NCBI GenBank assembly: GCA_019055375.1
Contig: JAHQIW010001369.1
Coordinates: 248,001 to 312,000, forward strand
Reading direction: 5' to 3'
DNA length: 64,000 nt
From: Parelaphostrongylus tenuis
Taxonomy: Eukaryota > Nematoda > Chromadorea > Rhabditida > Metastrongylidae
A model generated the notes under the pieces. The model saw nothing but the letters and a program-made list of their open reading frames with translations, was not told where the DNA came from and made no database searches. Numbering within the stretch: position 1 is the stretch's first letter; the number at the start of each line of letters is the position of its first letter. This document shows, piece after piece, positions 21,930 to 32,564 of this stretch. A program made the translations under genes and the position numbers.

Positions 21930-23900
21930 CAGGCATGTTTTTGATGGAGACAGCTTTTCAGTCAGACTCTAAATAACCATTCGATAGCATATATCTCAAC
22001 GAATTGAGCGAATTGCTTGGGTTTTTCAAAAGGCTTTTTCATGCGTCGTCGCCACGCAGTACACGTATGGCAAATCATTCTTTTAGGTGCACAAATCTAT
22101 TCTATAATCTGTAACATCGCAAAGAGAAGTTTTTCTGAAAAACGAAGCATGTTCTTGAAATTGTTGAGATTTATGCTATCGAATGGCTACTGAAATTCTG
22201 AATGAAAAGCTACGTTCAGCAATAAGTACTTAAATCAGCAGCACATTCTATTCTTATTGCTACGACGCGCCAACGGACTTGTTTCAAAAAGCAAGCGCAC
22301 CGATGAAATCCTGAAGTTCAAGCTATCGATTAGCTATGTAAATTTATAGATTGATGCCAATGTTGCGAAATCCATCCACATATTAGTGCAAGTAAGCACG
22401 CCGCATGTGAGATGCAATCCCTATTTCAGTGTTGCAACACAATAGTTCTTTAAGAATCAAAAATACTATTAAATTCTTCAAAATTTGTGCTCTCGAATAA
22501 TTACTGAGATTTCTAAGAAAAGGCCTTGTTTAGCGAAATTGCTCGATAGTGAAATAAAATTTTGTTTTGACTATTACAGCGTAATATAACGACCGTTCAA
22601 ATAATAAAATACACTGCAAAAATTCTTGACAGCTAAGGTATAGAATTAATACTGGAATGTGTGAATAGAGCATAAAGTACGCTTTTTCTGTTAGAGGTGC
22701 GAATAGGGGAAAAGCACCAGTTTGTCAAAAAAAGGCGTTGTACAGTGCAAAATTCCATGCAGCGCAGGTGAATATCTTTCAGTACTAATATTGAGTGTAA
22801 GCTGTTAACAAACGATGCTTATTACACAAATTATTGATTGCTTAATAAATATTCTAAACATAAGATTAGCAACATCAGTGTAAGCTTTGAAAATTTCGGG
22901 TCAGGAATATGCAATTTCTCTAAGGAAATGCTCCACTGATTTTTGAGTGTGGACTCTGTCAAGCTTTTGCATATCGTAAGAAAACTAGAAGAAATGAAGT
23001 TGCGTTGTTTCCCCATTGATGTGACTTCCGTCTTGAAAAGTGGGAATTTCTGAAACATACGGGCATTATTTTTTTTCTAAAAAGAGATTTTCATAGAAAG
23101 CTCTCAATAACATAACATTTTTTTCTGATCATAAATTGTCTTCAGCGGATGGATTTCACTGCACAGTTACTAACACGCTCGCTGCGAAAATCAATCGACT
23201 GGCTAATTATTTAGAGTGTGAGCCTGATAATGATTCCTTTGCTACGACGCACTTAAACACTAATTAAAAGCACCGAATCACTCGCTAGAAATTATACTCC
23301 TTGAGCTATCGAATGATTATCACAATTCTGCTGTAAAGCCATGTATGAACGATAGTGAAGCACGCAAAGCACTTCAAAGGCGAAACGTATTTTCTGTTCG
23401 TCGTTACTACAACGCAATAAACAGCGGTGCCATGTTTTTCTTCCTTGCTAGACCTCACTAGAAATCCGTTTTTTATTTAAAAACCAAGCATTCCATTAGA
23501 ACTACAATTTTTTCAATTAACGAATGAGTAGTAAAAGTCATATTAAAGATCGCTAGACAAGGAAACAACGAAAATGCGCGTGTACCTTGAGTGGTATTAA
23601 ATCTTGGCAATTCCAATGAGGTATTTGGTTTTCGAAACACGCGTTTTTTTCTGATCTCGCTTATACTTCGCCGGACAAAACTGCTTCCTTTAAAAGCTAG
23701 TACACTTTCGATGGCACAAGTCTCAAAGAACTCAAAGATGTGTTTGCTTTTTGATGAAGCTGTTTTGATAGCGCTGTAGGAGAAAGAGAATAGTTGTGCT
23801 TCACAGCTTACTGGACAGAGTTCTTTTTTTAGGCTATTAGTAATCATTCGATAGCGTAAGTTTCAATGATTCCAAAACTGTGCTTATTTTCTGGGAAGAG
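21930..23900. repeat. Cluster of 'gctatcgaatg' arm repeats
   Basis: At least four partial copies of the arm sequence described at 19150-19330 occur here (about 21970, 22165, 22325, 22490, 23305, 23840), spaced 150-800 bp apart. None shows a complete paired element. The minus-strand frame at 23473-23847 and plus-strand frame at 23591-23779 lie inside these repeats and are not believed. Confidence 0.5.
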
Positions 23901-23929
23901 CGTCTCACTGCTGTGTAGCATGAAAAATA

Positions 23930-24180
23930 AGATCGAGCTTCACATATTTGGCGGCCTTGCTTACCCGCCAACTCACGGCGGAGGACGGGGGCGAGCGGAC
24001 GATTGATAGGTGTTAGATATCCTTCTGACGACCACCGCTGATAGGCAGGGCGGAGCTGCGCCGTCGCCTACGCGGCACTCGTGGGGCGGGCATGTGCGTC
24101 TTTGCGGAAATGTCATTGTTCCTATGTCCCTTTTCCCCGTAAGCGCCTTCACTCCACGCCGCCGTTACAGCAGGTGATTA
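23930..24180 (+). repeat. GC-rich inner segment of the long-TIR family
   Basis: The stretch 23940-24010 (ending 'gagcggacgattgatag') is the reverse complement of 62920-62990 inside the complete element at 62579-63236. The GC-rich neighbour at 24010-24180 was not recognised otherwise. Confidence 0.5.
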
Positions 24181-24384
24181 AGGCCTTGAGAAGATTGAGA
24201 GTGAGAACAAAGGCAGAGGGGAGTAGGTCCGATAAGGCTATGGAAAACAATTACAAAACAGGGACTGCTGGTCAAAAATGATCTTGCATGTTGCAGTGCA
24301 ATGGAATTCTTCTATCGATCTTCACTGTGAACAGTATTCATTGCTCCAGTATTTGTGATTTTCCTGCTCTAATTACTACTAATC

Positions 24385-24622
24385 AACTCTGCTCTCAAGA
24401 TGGTTTTCCTTACCTCGTCCCGTTCTCAGCTCTAGGAATAACTTCGATGAGACTGCGTTTAAGTAGCTAGGGAAGACCCATCAGCACATGAGAGACCTCT
24501 TGGTCTGTCTTACCGAGCTCGTAAGGATGGATGGCTTGGTGAGCCAAAAGCGCGAGGTCCAACCATTGACCTTGTGGGCGATGCAAAGCATCTGAATCAC
24601 TCCGCCACACGCTCTTACGTTA
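24385..24622 (-). mobile_element. tRNA-derived SINE (family A)
   Basis: On the minus strand a tRNA-like head (B-box-like 'ggttggacctc', preceded by A-box-like 'ggcggagtgattcag') is followed by the family body, including 'ccaagccatccatcc'. It is similar to the copies at 26.8, 40.5 and 60.1 kb. Confidence 0.6.
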
Positions 24623-24664
24623 TTGAAAAGTGGGTAAATGGGCGCTATTTTTGCTCAAAATACA

Positions 24665-24860
24665 TCTTTTGTTACCAGTATCTATATTTATCACAATTGT
24701 CGTCACTATCATCATCGTCATCAAAATTATAATCATGACCGTTGCCATCATCATTATCATTGTCACAATCATCATCATTATCGTAATAACTAGCACTATC
24801 ATTGTCGTTATAATAGTCATTATCCCTGTCATTATCATTATCGTTAACATTTGGCAATGT
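24665..24860. repeat. Imperfect ATC/ATT-rich microsatellite
   Basis: Irregular 'atcatc', 'attatc' and 'gtcatt' blocks. Open frames on both strands here (all Ile/Val/Met or all Asp/Asn) are products of the repeat and are not genes. Confidence 0.85.
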
Positions 24861-25489
24861 AGTTTTCTCGTTGAAACTGCGGAAACTTTTAAGCTCTTCA
24901 AGGTTTCCATATTTACATCATTTTTTGAGCATTTTCCCAAGCTGCTTGTTCTAGGAATTGAATCGCCTTCCACATGGACCACGTAAAGAACGCATTCATT
25001 TTATCCCGGTGATTGATCCGTACAATTTCCAGGATACCTGTAACTCTTTATTTCTTCTTTTTTCTTGTTTTCTATATCATCAGAGGTGATTATATGCCTT
25101 ACTTAAGTGGTCTGTTTCGCTTGCGTCGTGTTAATACAGAGTATGATGCCTGGCTTTTCAGAAACCAGCGAAAATTCGAAACCATAATATCTAAAATAAA
25201 AAACTGAGGGCAAAATTCGATACTAACTGAAAAACACAGTTTTAGATCAATAGTCAATAATAATCATAAATAAAACTTAATATTAGCATATAGAGAATCT
25301 AACATTCAAATTTCAAAACTTCAACTATAAAAGATGCAGACGTAATATGGAACAATAGATGTTCTTTTTTACTATGATTACTAGTGTAGAAGCTTTTAAA
25401 ATTAAATTCACCATTATATCATTAGCGCTCACTCGGAAGCTATGTTTGTCTTCTCGCACCTATCAAGCTCTCTGTGTCTAGGTTCCCAC

Positions 25490-25910
25490 GAGATGAGCCG
25501 CCTTTTCCACGAGGCGCGGCGACGCCAATACTGTAACTGAGTGGAATTTGACTTCGCGCGGCCTGGGACGAAAGGTTTCACATGGTCCTCAAAGGGATAT
25601 ATGTGGTGTAACTTGTTTTCAATTGGGAATTTCTCTCGGCTTTGAAAGAAACTCTATACAAATACGATTGACTCGGGTACTATGAAACTTTCCCTACACA
25701 TTCATACGCATTTTGTTCTTCCAGCGAGTTGCACACGTGAGAGAAATGAAGGCGCGCCGGGGGTGCGAAACCCAATTTCATTGTGAGTTTTACAGCGTTA
25801 TAAAAGGGTGTTTTGAAGAACCAGTTATGTGGCGCTGTAGCCAAATATTTATGCTTTTGAATGTTTACCAATACTCCTATGAAAAGGACTTGTTGCCATT
25901 TGACATATAA
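25490..25910. mobile_element. Half of a long-TIR foldback element
   Basis: The segment 25610-25760 is the reverse complement of 62740-62890, and 25785-25905 matches a terminal arm ('cagcgttataaaagggtgtt' ... 'cctatgaaaa'). The opposite arm was not found within 1 kb. The open frames on both strands (25680-25910) fall inside the repeat. Confidence 0.55.
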
Positions 25911-26799
25911 ACATCAAGAGTTTTTGAGAAGATAATAATAGGAAGGCGAAGGTTTCAGCAAATGTGACACCGGATAAAGCGCGGTGGCCTCGTGGCGATG
26001 TTGCAAAATCCTATCCACATACCCTAAAAGCGATGTGGTTTGGTAGCAGTGTCGCGCTGAGCAAGACTTAACATTCTCTTTCAAAGACCAAATAGACCAT
26101 TGAATGGCCGAGATTTAAGCTAGCGAATGGTTTCTGAAAGTGCGAAGGATAAGCTCTCTTCAGCGAGAAATGTTTGAATGATGAACGTAATTTTTTTTGC
26201 CGTTACGGGGCAACAATAAAGTCATTTTGGAAGCAAAACAGGCTCTTCAAATCTCTGATACTTGATCTTAGACTTTTGTTAGAACTTGGAAAAAAGTTGA
26301 AGGGGGGGGGGTGAGGGACAAAGAAAGGTGCTAATAAGGAAATTGATCCAAATTTGCGAAACTCGTTCTTTTTTTTGGCCTTCACAGCGTAAGAAAAAGC
26401 CTTTTTCAGAAGCCAGGTAATTTATTTGAATAATTGAGATTTGAGCTATCGAATAACTATCAAAATACTAAAAAAATTCTGCCCAGCGAGAAATGTTTGG
26501 TTGAGAAACACAATCTTATTTTGCGCAATAAAAACCTATTCCACGAATAAAATACATTTTCAAGTTTTTCGAGATCTCAACTATTGAAAGGCTACTTGAG
26601 CCAAGAAAACAACTGAAAAATACATTTTCACGAGGGCTGGAAATGGGCCGAATAACAGAAATAATCCCAGTAGTGTTCCAGTAAAGTAACGTCAGTATAA
26701 AAGTTCGAGTGAAAGCTGGTGTGTATAGTATATCGTACGTGTTAAGTGCAAGTGTGACAAGTAAATTAATCGTAGTAGATGCAGTATAGTAAATAACGG

Positions 26800-27092
26800 A
26801 TAAGGGAAAAAGCTTTCTGTGTTGATCATTTCTGAAAAGATGCGCCATTCATTAGTTTTCAACTTTTACCTTCCTTTGAGGTGATAGAATTCATGTATGG
26901 TCTTAATTTCACTCGAATTAATCTGTCGCTGTTCGAGGCAGTGCTGCCTATCCTCCCACACAAGTCTGCCAGCACTTCACTGGCCCCGGAGGGGCGAATG
27001 GCCTGGTGAGCCATGAGCGCGAGATCGGACCATTGATCTTGTGTGCGTCGCGAAGCACTTCTGACTACTCTGCGACGGGCGCTCCTAGTATA
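26800..27092 (-). mobile_element. tRNA-derived SINE (family A)
   Basis: The head on the minus strand ends near 27090 ('gtcgcagagtagtcagaagtg' A-box region; 'atggtccgatctcgcgctca' B-box region). The body includes 'gtgggaggataggcagcactg'. The tail contains the reverse complement of 'ttgatcattt...aagatgcgcca'. Confidence 0.65.
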
Positions 27093-27629
27093 GTATATAT
27101 ATTAGAGTGAAAGTATTTTAAGTAACAGTAAACGTTTTTAGAATGTTCAACACAGTGTCACATCAAATATACGAGATGAAATATGTTTTCAGCGGTGCGC
27201 CACACTCCGTGATGACGTTGAAGACGCGTCAGAATCCACCATAATTATGGCGAGATGCGTCTATGTGCGCTGGAATGCTCGCAAGCAGGCGATCACTCAA
27301 AAAAAAATAGTATAAAGTGAAGATAGCTTAATGGTAAGTTCTTTAAAAGTTAATTGGGTGCATCATCAATGCAGGAAAAGAAAGTCTAAAAACCAGGGAT
27401 TCATATATCTCTTCATTATGTTAGTGATTAATAGGAATGTCTCTCATGATGTTCAGATTATGAAGATGGGTGTATCCTTTTGTCAGTGCACGTCACGCTT
27501 AGTGAAAAAAGTGCATGAATGTTTGTGAAGTTTTGGTTTTGGATGAACGATGAGTAGGATATCAAAAGATCTATGCTAGTAGTGGTTTATGAAACTTTCT
27601 ATGCGAATAGTTATAAACAGATGTATGGT

Positions 27630-27960
27630 ATACCTGATAATAATTTTCGAGCCATGCATGTGGTCTGCTATAGGCACTTATGCAGTACAATACACGTGTT
27701 TCGGCCTTAACAACCTCATCAATTGCACAGTGCCTTTCCTCTTAGCCAATTCCTCCTGGAGGAAACCCAACAACTTTACATAAAGGGGGCGTAGACATGC
27801 TATTTGCACGTGCTATTAAGTTAAAGAACTAACTAAATGACAGTATTATACGCTAGATTGCTCTTGGCTGGTAATTAAAAAATATCATAACGTACGTTTC
27901 GAGTGTTTCCTTGCAAACCACGCTCAAATTCCAGTATGCCTGATGATTATTTGTATAATA
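27630..27960 (-). mobile_element. Hammerhead-bearing repeat inserted in the tandem array
   Basis: Ends match the other copies ('gagccatgcatgtggtctg' on the left; 'gattgctcttggctggta' and 'ccacgctcaaattccagta' on the right). Inserted within one 595-bp array unit. Confidence 0.65.
27685..27728 (-). ncRNA. Hammerhead ribozyme with compensated stem I
   Basis: Minus strand: stem I GUGCAA (27728-27723), core UUGAUGA (27722-27716), stem II GGUU-GUUAA-GGCC (27715-27703), GAAA (27702-27699), CACGUG (27698-27693), UA (27692-27691), stem I UUGUAC (27690-27685). Stem I differs at several positions from the 4152-4194 copy yet still pairs (5 Watson-Crick plus one G-U). The first core base is U instead of C, which would be expected to weaken cleavage strongly. 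Confidence 0.6.
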
Positions 27961-28769
27961 TGTAGTAAGTACAGGTGTAACAAATTAAGTGTAAGTGCTG
28001 TATAGTATAGATAGTAGAGTTACAATTATTCTAAAGAACAGTTAGTCATTTGGAAATACCGTATGAGTGAAATATCAGTCAAACGAAATTAAATATGTTT
28101 TCAGAGCATTCTAGGTTCAAGGCGACATTGAGAGCAATTCTCAATTCTTCACATTCATCGCGAGATGCATCTATATCTGCTCTCACATACTTGCTAGCCG
28201 TCGACACTCGAACTGCGGGGAAAGCAGGAGCAGACAGCCAGACATGCATGCCTAGACACGCAAGTGAATTTTACCATTACTACTGTCCTCTGTTGCTTGT
28301 CATATCACCTCTACTCAGAGACGCCAATGATGCTTAAGCACATGGTTATGTCAATAGTTCTATATTATCTCCACATCAATCGACGCTCTTGATTTCCTTT
28401 CCTTGTATCCCTCGTGGCGCAGAGCCAGTTACATTACCTACGCTGCCTGTCTTGCGCATTAAGTCCATCAGGATTCTACTCCTCTGTCGCACTCCTCTCT
28501 CTCTCCCTGCTACCACCTCCAGTGATTCGTAAGCAAGATATCGTTAAGCGATCCTGTGCTGCGCGATCATTCTTCGCGCCCAACTAGTAGTGTCATTGCA
28601 CTTTCGTTGCATCGCTAGAGCAGCATTATAAGAGGTGCTTTGACCTTCTGGTAACCGTCATACTCTAATACATTCAACCCTAGTAATCGATTTAGCATTT
28701 GCATCCTCAAGCTACTTCTCGTTATGCCATTAATGTTGCAAGATTAATGGCGGCATGTTGCACCCTAGG

Positions 28770-28880
28770 TCAAGCATGCCTTCGTATACAGCTAAGGCAA
28801 GTGTCAGTTTTGGCTTCAATTTACCTGAATTCGCGCTACTTTGCCGCCGCAAATACTCGTTTTATACAGAACAGTAGCGT
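28770..28880 (+). repeat. Second copy of the 18560-18670 repeat
   Basis: Described with the first copy. Here it lies in foreign sequence inside the 595-bp array. Confidence 0.5.
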
Positions 28881-30439
28881 AATCTAGTAAGGTAACGTCA
28901 GTACAAAAATTTAGTTAGCATGTACATTACGCAGTATGTAGCAAGTATAAGATGATCATGAAAATCTATGCTAGTAATAGTTTATGATGCCCTTTCATGA
29001 GATCATTTGTAAGCACATGTATGCTATGTAGGAAGTATAACCGTAGCAAGTAGAGTGTCCTAAGGTACTGCGCAATATTCATAGTAAATTGGTAATCTAA
29101 GCAACAGTAATCCGCTTCAAGAAAGTTTTTGTCACGGTAACATTAGTTAAACAAAATTTATTATGTTTTCACGGATTACTGCATTTCCTGATAGTATTGA
29201 GAACACTCTCACCTCACCACATTTATTTCCAAATGCGCTTATGCAGCGTCTTCCATTTTGGCAACAGAGTAGGTGCGCAAAATGTATTTAAGAGAAAACG
29301 CATTAATGTTGGGTTTTGTGGAACTACTTTTGTTACATCATTAACGCACGAATAGAAAGCTTGGAAGTTGGGAATTCATATATCCCTTGGTTAGGTTGGC
29401 GGTTATTTTAGAAACTTCTCGTGATTCAGTTTATGGTGACCTATATCTCATATGTCAGTGCTGTTGTGGTTAGCGAAAAATCGGTGTATAGGTAAACTAC
29501 TCTTCTTGAAGTTTTGATTTTATATGAATGACAAGTAATATATGAAAATATATATATGCTTGTAGTTGCTTGTGAGGCTTTCTCATGAGATTAATAGAGT
29601 AATTATCAGCAGGTGTATAATATGTAGTAAATATGAATAGAGTGAAATAAGTATAGGTACTTTGTAGTACCGATGGTAGAACTGCTAGTATTCAAAACGA
29701 CAGTAAACCGTTTGAAGATTCCGTATTAGGTAATTAGCAGTTAAACGATATGAAATATATTTTCAGCGCAGTGGGCTTCATTTTTCGCAAGATCGATATA
29801 CATGACGATCACGCACATACTCGCCAGCCGACCACTTCTTCAACACAGTGGTCTGAAGAGAAGATATATTATTTGAAGTTCTAGGTAAAATCAGTTTTGC
29901 CACATAATCTCTGCATAAAAGAAAGCTTGAAGAAGGCTTACATATTCATCAAATGCGTTGACGAAATTTCGGTATACTCTTCACAAAATCCATGTTATGG
30001 AGTCGTATTGTATTCTATCGTTAGTGCATGTTATGTTATTAGAAAGCCGGTGTATGGAAATTAACTTCTTTCCTTGAAGCTTTGATTTTGAATGAATGAC
30101 GAATGACAAATGGAAAGTTTTATGCTTTTAGCCTACTAAACGCTTATAGCCTATTGATTGCCTATGAAGACTTCTCACAAGGTCATTTTTGAGTAGAAAG
30201 ATGTGGACAGCAGCTTAAATTCTGAAGTGGTAAAGCCGCGAAATTGCTCGTAGGGCGTGAGAGTATTAGCAATAGTTCATATCGTGGAGCTAAATTTACT
30301 CAACAAAAGCTTTTGAATAGAGGTTGTACAAGTGAGGAAGGCTGTTATTGCGTTGATGATATAACACTGCGATGAAGCATGTTATACTATTGCTAGGTAA
30401 ACAAAGATAAGCATGTGACTGAGTAGATTGTGAATCAAT

Positions 30440-30800
30440 GTGACCTTTTTTAGGCTCTGAAGAAGGCGGAACTGCCTAAACATCAGCTATCGTATTATCA
30501 CTGTGCTGCATTATTGTACCAATAAATATTTGTTTCAACCATTTGGTATCTGCTTATCAAGCAGTAATAAGATGGAATTCCACCTATGCTGATGATAATG
30601 TCGATCTTGGAAAGTTGAGCAGAGACAGTTACATTTTAAAGTAATTCTCGCTCTGAAAAGGCGAGACGCCGAAATGTTATCCACTGTATTGTATCACATT
30701 ATGTTATTGTACTGTTGCATCCACTTTTGTATTCTGACTCTGTATTGTATTTCATTACTACTATTCAATAAAGGCTATTGTCCACCTCAAAACAGCTTAT
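30440..30800 (+). repeat. Two hammerhead-like 'CTCTGAA(G)A...GAAA' motifs
   Basis: At 30455-30495 the sequence reads GGCTCTGAAGAA, GGCGGAACTGCC (short hairpin), TAAACATCAGC. At 30640-30685 it reads CTCTGAAAA, GGCGAGACGCC (hairpin), GAAATG. Similar motifs occur near 100, 42200, 49950 and 56595. The downstream region has 'aataaaggctattg'-type polyadenylation-like phrases near 30770. Confidence 0.4.
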
Positions 30801-30809
30801 CATTATAAA

Positions 30810-32560
30810 AAAAATTACATCTTTATGAAAATCGATAGATTTCTAAGATGTGAAATAATGTGAAACGAAAACTGGAGTGTATATGGTATTCTTCGCCAAC
30901 ACACATCGCTGATCATTAATAAAGCTAACAAAGTACTGACAAAATAAGTTCAAAAATTTCGTACTGAGTGTGATAATGAACATCAAGTTCTACCGTCAAC
31001 AAATAGTTTGGCCTACAGGTCCTTCACCTACATTTGTGCTATTAGATGAGCAAGCAGCTGGGAGAGGTAAACAATTTTGGTCCACTGCAAAAAAGCAGAT
31101 AACGAATCCAAGTGTGTATGAGTGACGATACGTTGCATTTCTGCTTATTGTTAAACAAAAACCAACGTAGTGTTTTTACAACTTTCAAATAGATCAAATT
31201 AAAAACTTATGAATACAGTTGACGCTGTATGCATTTATCTTCACGCTAGTCAGGCGCTTTGATTTGTAAGTTGGGCGATTAGAGGTTTTTCACTGGCACT
31301 ACATATGACCCGATAATATGCGCGCTAATTTTGCAATATAGAAATTCCAAACTCCAGAACAAGATTCTTCCTAAATATTAAGAAGGTACATGCATATATC
31401 AAATATCGGAGTTAAATATATATATACCCCCATAAATTCCAAAGATGAGTGTATACAATTGTTATACGGCCGTGCGACACACAAGTGGTCTTTGGTTGGA
31501 CCCCCTGTCCCAAGGTCACAAAGCCTTCTAACCCTTTGGTGTCAGTGGCCTACATGCTCGACGACTGACGCTGCAATGTTATGTGCCATCGTCTTGCTTT
31601 GAGTCCACGGAAGTCAAAGGGCTAAGAATATTCTTGGTTCATTCGTAACTACCACTCTTTTCAAGAGATGCTAAAAAAAAATTCTTGGTTCATTCGTAAC
31701 TACCACTCTTAAAAGAGACGAGTTTCGATAGAAATGAATCATCTGCGCAAAGAAACACTGCAGTTTTAATTCTCATTTTGACTATTCATTCCAATTTTGC
31801 GGTCTCTATTGGAGTTCCACTAATTTTCCCCTTGTAGCCAGAGTTTCAAGAAACAATTTCATAGCGTTGTCGTTGCGACTTACCACTCAATCTACTAAAA
31901 AATATCTATTTTATTACAGACGTCATTTTTATCCACTTTCAGATATTAGCGTCCTGTGTAGATAAAGATTTTCTAGCTTCAACTTATTGCTCAAAAGCAT
32001 ATCACAATGTAAGGTTTAAACGATCTAGAGTTCAAAAAACGAGAAATGAATTGCGTGATCGAAGTCTCTTTGTTGAAACGTACAAATACGTCTCAGTGAA
32101 TTGCTTTATATTCAGTAACAACTCATTAAACGCGTTACATACTTTGGAAAGTATTCTAACCGCAGACCCCAGCCAAGTAAGATATAAAATCTATTGAGTG
32201 AATTGTGGGGATGAGGTAAATAACATTTGGACGACTATCAGACTAGAAAAGTGATAAAACAATTCCTGATTCAATATTGAGCAAGAAAGCACAGATCTAG
32301 TCGAGATAAGACGCTGAAATATCTAAAACATACAATCTAACAGAAACACCTCTCACGATACAACACCCATTAAAAAACTGCTGGATATTTCTACGTAATT
32401 GATAGGAGAGCAAACATTCAAACAGTCGGTGAAATCCAACCATCACAATAAACAGATCACTATTATACTCTAATAAAAAGAGCTCGAAATTTAAAAAAGA
32501 AAATCTCAATGAAGCGCTTTTCTGAACAAAGAAAAATATAGTTCACATGTATTTCGTAAG
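30810..32560. other. Non-coding, 3' of the carrier gene
   Basis: The stretch 31480-31610 may be a worn SINE A fragment ('gtgcgacacacaagtggtc', 'ttggttgga', 'gtcagtggcctacat'). There is a 27-bp direct duplication ('attcttggttcattcgtaac') at 31628 and 31680. No gene was recognised. Confidence 0.4.
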
Positions 32561-32564
32561 CTCG

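Larger units (their letters stand above)
26680..30300. repeat. Degenerate tandem array, unit about 595 bp
   Basis: Landmark 'aaat(a/t)t(g/a)ttttcag' recurs at about 27184, 28094, 29160 and 29755. Landmark 'gaaag(c/t)(t/c)...gggattcatata' recurs at about 27375, 29357 and 29925. The 29160-29755 interval is 595 bp. The 27184-28094 interval is 910 bp but contains the 320-bp hammerhead repeat at 27630-27960, which restores about 590. The 28094-29160 interval also contains foreign sequence (about 28255-28880). Units are strongly diverged. No open frame is shared, so this is non-coding satellite-like DNA. Confidence 0.55.

Noticed and set aside
24620..24986. 118-120-codon frames on both strands
   Set aside because: Driven by an ATC/ATT microsatellite; no domain and overlapping on opposite strands.
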